Shown piece by piece: positions 38,476 to 47,117 of a stretch of 64,000 nt of DNA (its first letter is position 1; each line of letters begins with the position of its first letter). The stretch is from Spartinivicinus marinus. Lineage in GTDB: Bacteria > Pseudomonadota > Gammaproteobacteria > Pseudomonadales > Zooshikellaceae. Below the pieces are notes generated by a model. That model was not told the origin of the DNA. It saw only the letters and a program-made list of their open reading frames with translations, and did not search any database. The DNA lies in the NCBI RefSeq assembly GCF_026309355.1, contig NZ_JAPJZK010000001.1, positions 3,926,501 to 3,990,500 on the forward strand. The letters are read 5' to 3'. Position numbers and translations under genes: made by a program.

Positions 38476-39507
38476 ATGGTTCAGAAAATAGTCGATGTCA
38501 CTTCAAGCTTGAATGCCTTTTCAAAACAAAACCAGGTAAGTTTTTTCTATGTATTATGGCGGTTTATCATCTGTTATTTGAAAGGGTTTGGTCTGAAGGA
38601 ATTTCTGTCTTACCCACTGTTATATGAGATCCCTGCAAATCTTATTCGTTATCGAGAATATTCAATTTTTGAAAAACGTGTTAACCCTAGAAGTACTGGA
38701 ATAGTTGAGTTTGATAAGTGGATTCAGTCGTGTGTCTGGAAGGCAAATAATATTCCTCATGTTAAAACCTACGGCTTTATGGGGCCAAGAGCATCTGTGT
38801 ATCAATTGGGTGAAAGGACGCTGGTGAACAAAAAAATTAGTGAGGTGTTAGAATTAATACCCTGCCCATTTGTTATTAAGCCAGCTGGTGGAGGGCATGG
38901 AGATGGATTTGATATTGTTGATGAATATGATAAACAATCTAACATAGTACAACTGCGATCAGGTAAAAGAATAAGTGTAGAAGACTTTCAGCGTGAATAT
39001 TTTTCAAAGTGCGATTGGATATTTCAAGAGTTGGTAGTGCAGCATGAAACGTTAAAGCAAATTAATTCATCATCAGTCAATACCGCTAGAATTCTTACGG
39101 CAACCAATGAAAAAGGTGAGTTTATACTATTGGATGGCATGATGAAATTTGGAACTGCTGGGTCAATGATCGATAATATGGGAGCTGGCGGTATAGGGTG
39201 TCATATTGATGACAATGGAAAGCTAAGTAAGGGGTATTCTGTAAACGGCAACAAAATTTTTGAATGTCATCCTGACTCAGGCATTAGCTTGACGGGTATT
39301 ACTATTCCATTTTATCAAGAAGTGATCGATACCGTAAAAACAGCACACTCGTGTTTACCACGCCCTCAGTTTTTAGGCTGGGATGTGGCCATTACACCAA
39401 ATGGTCCTGTCATCGTTGAAGTTAATTCATTTATGGCTGTTTATGTAAATCAAAAGCATGATAATGGTTATCGCCAGACTGGCTTGAAAGAGTTTTTGGA
39501 GGGGTAG
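38476..39507 (+). CDS. Sugar-transfer-associated ATP-grasp protein
   Basis: 343 aa with the ATPgrasp_ST (PF14397-like) pattern: CPFVIKPAGGGHGDGFDIV near residue 130, SVNTARILTATNEKG, and GWDVAITPNGPVIVEVNS near 300 with the metal-binding Asp and Glu. GGGAG precedes the ATG. It lies 56 bp after the ATP-grasp/GNAT gene on the same strand, so the two likely act in one pathway. Family members occur with capsule and sugar-transfer genes. Substrate is not known. Confidence 0.82.
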   Translation: MVQKIVDVTSSLNAFSKQNQVSFFYVLWRFIICYLKGFGLKEFLSYPLLYEIPANLIRYREYSIFEKRVNPRSTGIVEFDKWIQSCVWKANNIPHVKTYGFMGPRASVYQLGERTLVNKKISEVLELIPCPFVIKPAGGGHGDGFDIVDEYDKQSNIVQLRSGKRISVEDFQREYFSKCDWIFQELVVQHETLKQINSSSVNTARILTATNEKGEFILLDGMMKFGTAGSMIDNMGAGGIGCHIDDNGKLSKGYSVNGNKIFECHPDSGISLTGITIPFYQEVIDTVKTAHSCLPRPQFLGWDVAITPNGPVIVEVNSFMAVYVNQKHDNGYRQTGLKEFLEG

Positions 39508-39989
39508 TACTACTTATAAATTTATTTTAATAAAATTTCGGTTTTCGCTATTACTGAGTGGTTATAGGGTTGGTTTGCGCAATCACTTATTAACGATAGC
39601 CTATTATATTAGTAAGTTGGTACTAAATTAGTTGTTTATTAAGTAGGGCTCATAATTTACCTATCAGAGCTTTTATTTACTCTTTACTCCCCCCTTTCAT
39701 CTTATTAGTCTGACACCTGATGAGATTGACAAAAATCACATAAAAGATGTTAGATTGATCGACAACTTTTGTTTAGTACAAAAGTAGCACGTGTATAATG
39801 TAACAATTTGTTTATTTTTGGCTAAAATTTAACTATCGTTATGTAAACTTTTTTTTCTGTTGTAAAAATAGTTTAATACAAAAAAAGTATTGGTCTGTCC
39901 ATGATACGCAGGAAGTATAATAAGTGAGTGACTAGTGACCAATTTAAAAAAATACTAATAAAACAAGTACTTAACTATTAGGAGTCAGT
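39508..39989. promoter_or_regulatory. opp operon control region
   Basis: 482 bp before oppA. A perfect palindrome ACTTTTGT-TTAGT-ACAAAAGT at 39765-39785 is a good operator candidate, about 205 bp before the oppA ATG. The rest is AT-rich, and no leader peptide or riboswitch was identified. Confidence 0.45.
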
Positions 39990-41615
39990 ATGAAAACTAA
40001 ACGGCTTGCTTTGTCGGCTATTTCTGCTTCTTTTCTTGCAGGAGTGCTTAGTGTTTCTTCAGTACAGTCAGCAGAGGTACCTGCTGGTGTAAAATTGGCT
40101 AAAAAACAGGAAATTGTTCGAGTGAATGGCTCTGAGCCCTCATCTCTTGATCCACAAAAGATAGAAGGTGTACCTGGTGCTTATGTAACTCGTGATCTAT
40201 TTGAAGGTTTGGTCAGTGATAGCCCTGGTGGTGGTACAGTACCTGGTATAGCAGAAAGCTGGTCAGCAGATAAAACCAAGACAATCTATACCTTTAAGAT
40301 TAGAAAAAATGCAAAATGGTCTAATGGTGATCCAATTACGGCTCATGACTTTGTTTATTCATTCCAGCGGGCTGTAGACCCTAAATTGGCATCTAACTAT
40401 TCCTGGTACATGGAGCTGGCTGAGATTAAAAATGCATCAGCAATTATTAAGGGGAAAAAGAAGCCTTCTGAGTTAGCTGTTCGTGCAGTTGATGATTATA
40501 CCTTTGAGGTCACATTAAATAAGGCTATACCCTACTTTGTTCGGATGATGGCTCATTACACCACTTTCCCTGTACATAAGGCAACAATCGAAAAGTATGG
40601 TAATAAATGGACACTACCCAGTAATATTGTTTCAAGTGGTGCCTATAAGCTGAAAGACTGGGCTGTAAATGAGCGCATTGTACTTGAACGTAATAGCCAC
40701 TACTGGAATGATAAAGAAACAGTAATTAATAAGGTCACTTATTTACCAATTGTTGATAGAAATACAGAGCTTAACCGTTACCGTGCAGGTGATGTGGATA
40801 TGGGCTATGAGCGGATAGCCTTAGAGCATTTCAGACGTTTGAAAAAAGAAATTCCCAATGAAGTAAAGGTTACAGGAAGAGCGTCTATTTACTATTATGC
40901 TTTTAATAATAAACGCAAGCCGTTTAATGATGTTCGAGTAAGAAAAGCATTGTCGTTAGCTATTGACCGCGATGTAGTTGCGAGCAAAATATTAGGCCAG
41001 GGACAAATCCCCACCTTTAACTTTACCCCAAATAACTTAGATGGCTTTGTACCGCCAGCAAATCCCTATGCCAAAATGACCCAACAACAGAGGGATGCAG
41101 AAGCAATTAAGCTGCTGAAAGAAGTGGGTTTTGGTAAAGATAAACCGTTATCATTTACTTTGTTGTATAACACAGATGATAACCACAAAAAAATTGCAAT
41201 TGCTATTTCTTCAATGTGGAAGAAAAAGCTAGGTGCAAAAGTTAACTTAGAAAATCAAGAGTGGAAAACTTATTTAGATAATAAACGACTAGGTAATTAT
41301 GATGTGGCCCGTGCAGGCTGGAATGGTGACTATAACGAAGCCTCAACGATGCTTGATTTGCTCACTTCAAATAACTCACTAAATGGCTCACAATACCGTA
41401 ATAAAGAATATGATGCGCTATTAGCCAAAGCAAAAACAGCTGAAAACCCATCTGAGTATTATACTAAAGCAGAAGCCATTATTGCCCGAGACATGCCAGT
41501 AGCCCCTATTTATCAGGATGTCACTACACGACTGATTAAGCCATATGTGGGTGGATATAAAGGGAATCCTTTAGATAATACCTATACGAAAAATTATTAT
41601 ATAATCGCTCATTAA
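39990..41615 (+). CDS. oppA: Oligopeptide ABC transporter substrate-binding protein
   Basis: 541-aa periplasmic binding protein (SBP_bac_5) with a 28-residue signal peptide ending VQSA. Typical pieces are EPSSLDPQKIEGVPGAYVTR and the HDFVYSFQRAVDPKLAS core. An AGGAG lies just before the ATG. It is followed by oppBCDF, giving a complete importer for oligopeptides. Confidence 0.95.
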   Translation: MKTKRLALSAISASFLAGVLSVSSVQSAEVPAGVKLAKKQEIVRVNGSEPSSLDPQKIEGVPGAYVTRDLFEGLVSDSPGGGTVPGIAESWSADKTKTIYTFKIRKNAKWSNGDPITAHDFVYSFQRAVDPKLASNYSWYMELAEIKNASAIIKGKKKPSELAVRAVDDYTFEVTLNKAIPYFVRMMAHYTTFPVHKATIEKYGNKWTLPSNIVSSGAYKLKDWAVNERIVLERNSHYWNDKETVINKVTYLPIVDRNTELNRYRAGDVDMGYERIALEHFRRLKKEIPNEVKVTGRASIYYYAFNNKRKPFNDVRVRKALSLAIDRDVVASKILGQGQIPTFNFTPNNLDGFVPPANPYAKMTQQQRDAEAIKLLKEVGFGKDKPLSFTLLYNTDDNHKKIAIAISSMWKKKLGAKVNLENQEWKTYLDNKRLGNYDVARAGWNGDYNEASTMLDLLTSNNSLNGSQYRNKEYDALLAKAKTAENPSEYYTKAEAIIARDMPVAPIYQDVTTRLIKPYVGGYKGNPLDNTYTKNYYIIAH

Positions 41616-41640
41616 TACTAGCATAATAACTTACTAACCT

Positions 41641-41672
41641 AATCCCTTAGTATCTTTATGTACTAAGGGATT
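41641..41672 (+). other. Stem-loop between oppA and oppB
   Basis: AATCCCTTAGTA / TACTAAGGGATT, a perfect 12-bp stem with an 8-nt loop and no strong T-run. It probably stabilises the oppA mRNA 3' end or partly terminates, giving more binding protein than membrane subunits, as is common in such operons. Confidence 0.75.
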
Positions 41673-41701
41673 GATATAATAATAAGTGAGCGAGAGTAGC
41701 A

Positions 41702-42625
41702 ATGCTTAAGTTAATTGTTAGGCGGTTTGGTGTCGCAATACCGACCTTATTGGTATTAATTACAGTTTCATTTATTTTGATGCATGCCGCACCTGGTAGC
41801 CCTTTTTCTTCTGAACGTACTTTACCCGCTGAAGTATTAGCCAATATTGAAGCTAAATACCATTTAAATGAGCCTTTATGGAAGCAGTATTTCATCTATT
41901 TAGGTAATTTAATACAAGGTGATTTAGGCCCATCATTTAAGTATAAAGACTTCACTGTTAATGAACTACTAGCCCAGGGTTTTCCTGTTTCGGCTAAGTT
42001 AGGGCTTGTATCTTTTATTGTTGCAGTGGTATTTGGTGTTGCTTTTGGAGTGGTTGCTGCATTAAGGCAAAATACTTGGATCGATTACACTAGTATGACT
42101 ATTGCCATGACAGGCGTTGTTATTCCCAGCTTTGTCTTGGCGCCATTGTTAATTTTAATCTTTGCCATATTTTATAAAGTACTACCAGCTGGTGGTTGGA
42201 ATGATGGCAGCTTTAAATACTTAATCTTGCCCGTTATTGCCATGTCTACTCATTATATCTCTGCGATCGCTAGGATTATGCGGGGCAGTATGATCGAGGT
42301 ATTGCATAGCAATTTTATTCGAACTGCGAAAGCAAAAGGGTTACCTGCTCGCCAAATTATTTTTAAGCATGCATTACGCCCTGCATTATTGCCAGTCGTG
42401 TCGTATTTAGGGCCTGCTTTTGTAGGGATTATTACTGGATCAGTCGTCATTGAAACTATTTTTGGTTTAGGTGGTATAGGTCAGTTATTTGTTAACGGGG
42501 CACTTAACCGAGACTACTCTATGGTAATGGGGCTGACAATTGTTGTAGGGGTGCTTACTATCATGTTTAACGCGATAGTAGATATTTTATATGCAGTGAT
42601 AGACCCAAAAATACGTTATTCCTAA
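41702..42625 (+). CDS. oppB: Oligopeptide ABC transporter permease OppB
   Basis: 307-aa inner-membrane permease with about six helices. It starts in the family manner (MLKLIVRRFGVAIPTLLVLI) and carries the EAA loop around RTAKAKGLPARQIIFKHALR, which docks on the ATPases. It is second in the operon and pairs with OppC. Confidence 0.95.
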   Translation: MLKLIVRRFGVAIPTLLVLITVSFILMHAAPGSPFSSERTLPAEVLANIEAKYHLNEPLWKQYFIYLGNLIQGDLGPSFKYKDFTVNELLAQGFPVSAKLGLVSFIVAVVFGVAFGVVAALRQNTWIDYTSMTIAMTGVVIPSFVLAPLLILIFAIFYKVLPAGGWNDGSFKYLILPVIAMSTHYISAIARIMRGSMIEVLHSNFIRTAKAKGLPARQIIFKHALRPALLPVVSYLGPAFVGIITGSVVIETIFGLGGIGQLFVNGALNRDYSMVMGLTIVVGVLTIMFNAIVDILYAVIDPKIRYS

Positions 42626-42655
42626 GAAAATAATAAAATACTACGAGAGATAGTC

Positions 42656-43564
42656 ATGCTTGCTTTAACAAAAAAAATTGAGTCTTTACAGCAGGCTGCA
42701 GCAGATGCTGATGTAAAAGGCCGTAGCCTGTGGGAAGACGCCTGGCGCCGTTTTATTTCCAATAAAGCCGCAATTGTCAGCCTAATTATTTTGTTGCTGA
42801 TTAGTATCATGACCATCGTTGGCCCATTTTTAAGTGAGTTTGCTTACGATGATACTGATTGGTTGGCAATGAATGCTGCACCCTCTGTTGAAACAGGACA
42901 TTACTTTGGTACTGATCCCCTTGGCCGTGATTTATTTGTACGAGTCATGATGGGAGGACAAATATCCCTGATGGTAGGGGTAATGGGCAGCTTGGTTGCT
43001 GTGGTAGTAGGTACCTTGTATGGCGCTGTTTCCGGTTTTGTAGGAGGGAAGCTGGATAGCTTTATGATGCGTACATTAGAAGTACTCAGCTCATTTCCTT
43101 TTATGTTTTTTGTTATTTTATTAGTTACCTTTTTTGGGCGCAATATACTCCTGATTTTTGTTGCTATTGGTATGGTGTCCTGGCTTGATATGGCCAGGAT
43201 TGTTAGAGGCCAAACCCTCAGCCTGAAAAACAAGGAATTTATAGAGGCCGCTCATGCCTGTGGTGTTAGAACTAATAAAATAGTTACTCGACACATAGTG
43301 CCTAATGTGTTGGGGGTGGTTGTCGTATATGCTACTTTGCTGGTGCCTAGCATGATTTTATTTGAATCCTTTTTAAGTTATTTAGGGCTAGGAATTCAGG
43401 AGCCACAGACCAGTTGGGGAGCACTTATTTCTGAAGGGGCAAAAACCATGGATATCACTCTATGGCAGCTGCTATTTCCAGCCAGTTTTCTCGTGCTGAC
43501 GCTATTTTGTTTTAACTTTGTGGGTGATGGATTAAGAGATGCATTGGATCCTAAGGATCGCTAG
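42656..43564 (+). CDS. oppC: Oligopeptide ABC transporter permease OppC
   Basis: 302-aa permease with the OppC N-terminal segment (LWEDAWRRFISNKAAIVSLI), a FGTDPLGRDLFVRVM loop and the EAA loop EAAHACGVRTNKIVTRH. It completes the transmembrane pore with OppB. Confidence 0.95.
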   Translation: MLALTKKIESLQQAAADADVKGRSLWEDAWRRFISNKAAIVSLIILLLISIMTIVGPFLSEFAYDDTDWLAMNAAPSVETGHYFGTDPLGRDLFVRVMMGGQISLMVGVMGSLVAVVVGTLYGAVSGFVGGKLDSFMMRTLEVLSSFPFMFFVILLVTFFGRNILLIFVAIGMVSWLDMARIVRGQTLSLKNKEFIEAAHACGVRTNKIVTRHIVPNVLGVVVVYATLLVPSMILFESFLSYLGLGIQEPQTSWGALISEGAKTMDITLWQLLFPASFLVLTLFCFNFVGDGLRDALDPKDR

Positions 43565-43575
43565 GGGGTGTTAGC

Positions 43576-44586
43576 ATGAGTTTATTAGATGTACAAGATT
43601 TACGGGTGGCGTTTGAAACACCTGATGGCATGGTGACAGCCGTAAATAGCTTGAATTTTGCGTTATCTGAAGGTGAAACCTTGGGTATTGTAGGAGAGTC
43701 TGGCTCAGGTAAAAGTCAAACTGCTTTTGCTTTAATGGGACTACTTGCCAAAAATGGTCATACATCAGGTAAAGCCTTATTTAATGACAAAGATGTTTTG
43801 CAATTAACCAGTGCAGAGCTGAATAAAATCAGAGCTGAACAAATTGCGATGATTTTTCAGGATCCTATGACATCGCTTAACCCTTATATGAAAGTGGGAA
43901 AACAGCTAGCTGAAGTGTTAATTTTACATAAAGGCATGGATAAAAAGTCGGCTAGGGCTGAGTCAATTCGCATGCTAGAAGCTGTGCATATTCCTGAAGC
44001 CCATAAGCGCATTGATATGTACCCTCATGAGTTTTCAGGAGGAATGCGTCAGCGGGTGATGATTGCAATGGCATTATTATGTCGCCCTAAGCTGTTGATT
44101 GCTGATGAGCCAACTACGGCGCTTGACGTAACTGTACAGGCTCAGATATTAACTCTATTAAATGAGCTAAAACAGGAGTTTAACACGGCGATCATTATGA
44201 TCACCCATGACTTGGGTGTTGTAGCAGGGCTTTGTGATAAAGTCCTTGTGATGTATGCGGGGCGTACGATGGAATATGGTGCGGTGAATGATGTGTTCTA
44301 CCAGCCAACTCACCCTTATACTAAAGGTTTATTAGCATCAATACCTGATTTAGTGGCAGACCAAGCGGAGTTGCCAACAATTCCAGGTAATCCACCCAAT
44401 TTATTAAATTTACCTCAAGGCTGTCCATTCCAAGAGCGCTGTGGTTATGTTTTTGATCGTTGTCGACAGATATCACCTGAACTTGAAACATTTGATGGTT
44501 ATCGACAAAGAGCTTGTCATTTACAGCAAGAAGCAGTGAATCAAAAAACTGAGCAGCAAGTAATTAGGCAAGAGGTGATAGTATGA
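43576..44586 (+). CDS. oppD: Oligopeptide ABC transporter ATPase OppD
   Basis: 336-aa ATPase. Walker A is GESGSGKSQ, the signature is FSGGMRQRV and Walker B is LLIADEPTTALDV. The C-terminal oligopeptide-transporter tail has the Cys pattern GCPFQERCGYVFDRC, which can hold an Fe-S cluster in this family. It overlaps oppF by 4 bp. Confidence 0.95.
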   Translation: MSLLDVQDLRVAFETPDGMVTAVNSLNFALSEGETLGIVGESGSGKSQTAFALMGLLAKNGHTSGKALFNDKDVLQLTSAELNKIRAEQIAMIFQDPMTSLNPYMKVGKQLAEVLILHKGMDKKSARAESIRMLEAVHIPEAHKRIDMYPHEFSGGMRQRVMIAMALLCRPKLLIADEPTTALDVTVQAQILTLLNELKQEFNTAIIMITHDLGVVAGLCDKVLVMYAGRTMEYGAVNDVFYQPTHPYTKGLLASIPDLVADQAELPTIPGNPPNLLNLPQGCPFQERCGYVFDRCRQISPELETFDGYRQRACHLQQEAVNQKTEQQVIRQEVIV

Positions 44587-45587
44587 TGGCAGCGTCTGAA
44601 AAAGTGATAGTAAAAGTTAGAGACCTCAAGGTTCACTTTAAAGTTGATCATAAAGGTGGCTGGCCATGGCAACCAAAGCCAACTTTAAAAGCGGTAGATG
44701 GAGTGAGTTTTGATATATATGAGGGTGAAACTTTAGGCGTTGTTGGTGAATCTGGCTGTGGAAAGTCCAGCTTAGCCAGGGCCTTGATTGGTTTAATACC
44801 TGCGCACTCTGGCTCTGTTTTATGGCTAGGACAAGATCTTACTCAGTTAAATCGGGATGAATTGAGAGAAAAACGACAGGATTTACAGTTCATTTTTCAG
44901 GATCCATTAGCTTCTCTTAACCCCAGAATGACGATTGGTGAAATTATTGCCGAACCATTACAAACCTTTTACCCAGACATGAGTAAACGTCAGATAGAAG
45001 AAAAAGTTAAAGCCATGATGGGTAAGGTAGGTTTATTACCCAACGTGGTTAACCGTTACCCTCATGAATTTTCTGGTGGTCAGTGTCAACGGGTCGGTAT
45101 TGCCAGGGCATTAATTTTAGAGCCTAAGCTAGTGGTTTGTGATGAACCTGTGAGTGCATTAGATGTATCTATCCAAGCACAAGTAGTTAACTTACTTAAA
45201 GAGCTTCAACGAGAAATGAAGCTTTCTCTAGTGTTTATCGCTCATGACTTAAGTGTGGTTAAACACATCAGTGATCGGGTCATGGTCATGTACTTAGGGA
45301 ATGTGGTGGAGCTGGCCAGTAGTAAAGAATTATATAGTAAGCCAATGCACCCTTATACTCAGGCATTATTGTCAGCGGTGCCATTGGCTGATCCTGAAAA
45401 AGAAAGAGATAAACAGGCGCAAATTTTAGTTGGTGATTTACCGTCCCCCATTAATCCACCTAAAGGATGTGTTTTTTGCACTCGCTGCCCTATAGCAGAA
45501 GAGCGTTGTCAACAACAACGACCCACTTTGCAAACTATTAATAGTCATCAGGTGTCTTGCTTAAAAGTAAACGGTGGGAACTGTTAA
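44583..45587 (+). CDS. oppF: Oligopeptide ABC transporter ATPase OppF
   Basis: 334-aa ATPase pairing with OppD. Walker A is GESGCGKSS, the signature FSGGQCQRV and Walker B LVVCDEPVSALDV. The C-terminal tail has CVFCTRCPIAEERC. It is the last gene of the operon. Confidence 0.95.
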   Translation: MMAASEKVIVKVRDLKVHFKVDHKGGWPWQPKPTLKAVDGVSFDIYEGETLGVVGESGCGKSSLARALIGLIPAHSGSVLWLGQDLTQLNRDELREKRQDLQFIFQDPLASLNPRMTIGEIIAEPLQTFYPDMSKRQIEEKVKAMMGKVGLLPNVVNRYPHEFSGGQCQRVGIARALILEPKLVVCDEPVSALDVSIQAQVVNLLKELQREMKLSLVFIAHDLSVVKHISDRVMVMYLGNVVELASSKELYSKPMHPYTQALLSAVPLADPEKERDKQAQILVGDLPSPINPPKGCVFCTRCPIAEERCQQQRPTLQTINSHQVSCLKVNGGNC

Positions 45588-45609
45588 GTAGTAGTTGGTA
45601 ACTCTTAAG

Positions 45610-45648
45610 AGCACTGAATGTTTAATCAATGATCAAATATTCAGTGCT
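45610..45648. terminator. Bidirectional terminator between oppF and the PP-loop gene
   Basis: AGCACTGAAT / ATTCAGTGCT (10 bp, 19-nt loop) lies between two convergent genes only 69 bp apart. T-tracts are weak on both sides. Confidence 0.6.
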
Positions 45649-45656
45649 AATTGATA

Positions 45657-46832
45657 TTAGCTAACCCAGTCAATCCTTACACGATAACTGCGCCATGAGG
45701 CATTAGAAAATTTATCTAATGCTTTTTTAGTTAAATTAAATGTTAAAAGATGAGCTAATTTATGGCTATGAAATTTAACCAAATAAAGCCACATTAGCCG
45801 CCTTAATTTTATTTCAATATTTCGGTTATTTGTTTTTTGACTTAGATCGATTAGCTCTTGAATGAAATTTTCTGCCACAACGTTGTTTGGTTTTAAATAT
45901 TTTAGGTGATTAATAATATTAATATCTGGGAAAGCATTCGTTGACTTATTAATTAACTCAAACACTAGTAATGTTCGAATACACTTAGAACACTGTCCAC
46001 AGTTATGATCAACATATCTCCAGCATACTTGTAAGTCATCATGAAATTTTTCTTTTTTGATGATAGCCAGTGTTTTATCAACACGAGATGCTTGCAATCC
46101 ATCATGAAAAACAGCGGTTTTTTCACTACTCCACATCGGATCAACTAATGGATGAGAGCCCCAAGGAATTAAGAAGTTATATGTAAATGAAGAAGGAATA
46201 TATACTTTAGCTAAAGGCAAACTTATCCCAAGTGATGCCATCGTAATGCCATGTTGAAATTCATTGGAAATTTTCTTTTCGTTAATATATTCGCGAATAT
46301 TGTTTTTTATTACAACTAATGTTTTGTTGTGTTTTTTTGCAATATTATTAAGTTTTTCTATGATGGTTTGGTGCTGGTCGGCTGGGTCAAATTGATCAAA
46401 TCCGGTTAAAAAAATGAGATAGTCTATATCGTCTAAGTGTGAAATTAGAGTAAAAGTACTATCAACTCCACCAGAAAAAAAACTACCAGCCTTTAAGGAG
46501 GTAGTTTTATTAGTAGTTATATTTTCTATGGTATCTGTATGTATCTTGATAGGATGCAATTTAGGATTCCAGTTGTGGTATATTTGCTGGATATCATGAA
46601 TTTTTGTTAAGAGTAAGGGAGATATAGTTAATGGCGCTTCAATTATAATATCTTGCTGGCTTACCATCGCTTCTAGAAGAGCTGCACCTAAAAACATCTC
46701 ACCAGGTGATGGTGGGGATATAGCTTTTGGTATCTCAAACCAAATTACATCATTATTTAGTTTGGCTGAATGGCGTACGCTACTATCTGAACATTCTGTA
46801 ACATAGTCAGAAATTACTAGCTGTTTTTTCAT
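45657..46832 (-). CDS. PP-loop ATPase, QueC/AsnB-like, unknown substrate
   Basis: 391 aa with the pyrophosphate loop SGGVDST at residues 120-126, so it should adenylate a substrate. The zinc-like site HNCGQCSKCIRT (Cys278, Cys281, Cys284) resembles the C-terminal Cys cluster of QueC-type enzymes. The N-terminal 110 residues match nothing I know. It faces oppF and lies downstream of a Wzx-like flippase gene on the same strand, which hints at modification of a surface glycan or of a natural product. Function open. Confidence 0.7.
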   Translation of the reverse strand: MKKQLVISDYVTECSDSSVRHSAKLNNDVIWFEIPKAISPPSPGEMFLGAALLEAMVSQQDIIIEAPLTISPLLLTKIHDIQQIYHNWNPKLHPIKIHTDTIENITTNKTTSLKAGSFFSGGVDSTFTLISHLDDIDYLIFLTGFDQFDPADQHQTIIEKLNNIAKKHNKTLVVIKNNIREYINEKKISNEFQHGITMASLGISLPLAKVYIPSSFTYNFLIPWGSHPLVDPMWSSEKTAVFHDGLQASRVDKTLAIIKKEKFHDDLQVCWRYVDHNCGQCSKCIRTLLVFELINKSTNAFPDINIINHLKYLKPNNVVAENFIQELIDLSQKTNNRNIEIKLRRLMWLYLVKFHSHKLAHLLTFNLTKKALDKFSNASWRSYRVRIDWVS

Positions 46833-47117
46833 AATATGCCATCTCCTGTCTAATATTCAGCAAGCTATAAGTGATTAAGATTGTCACAGACTGTTATATA
46901 TGCCCCTTTAACAGTAACCATTTTGTATTTTTATTTAAACATACCTATAAAACACACTAAGTGTAGCAATAATATAATTTGCTTGATGAGCGCAAGACAG
47001 TTACTAAGTATAAAAATACATGAGAGGCATATGCTTGTAAGTGTTTACAATATTTATGCTTTTTACTATAGCTGCATCAAGGAGTCATCACAAGGTAGGA
47101 GGTAAAGAGAAGACGAC

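Noticed and set aside
46881-47105. 74-aa plus-strand frame between the PP-loop and flippase genes
   Set aside because: No ribosome binding site, odd composition, and it runs through the promoter region of the PP-loop gene.
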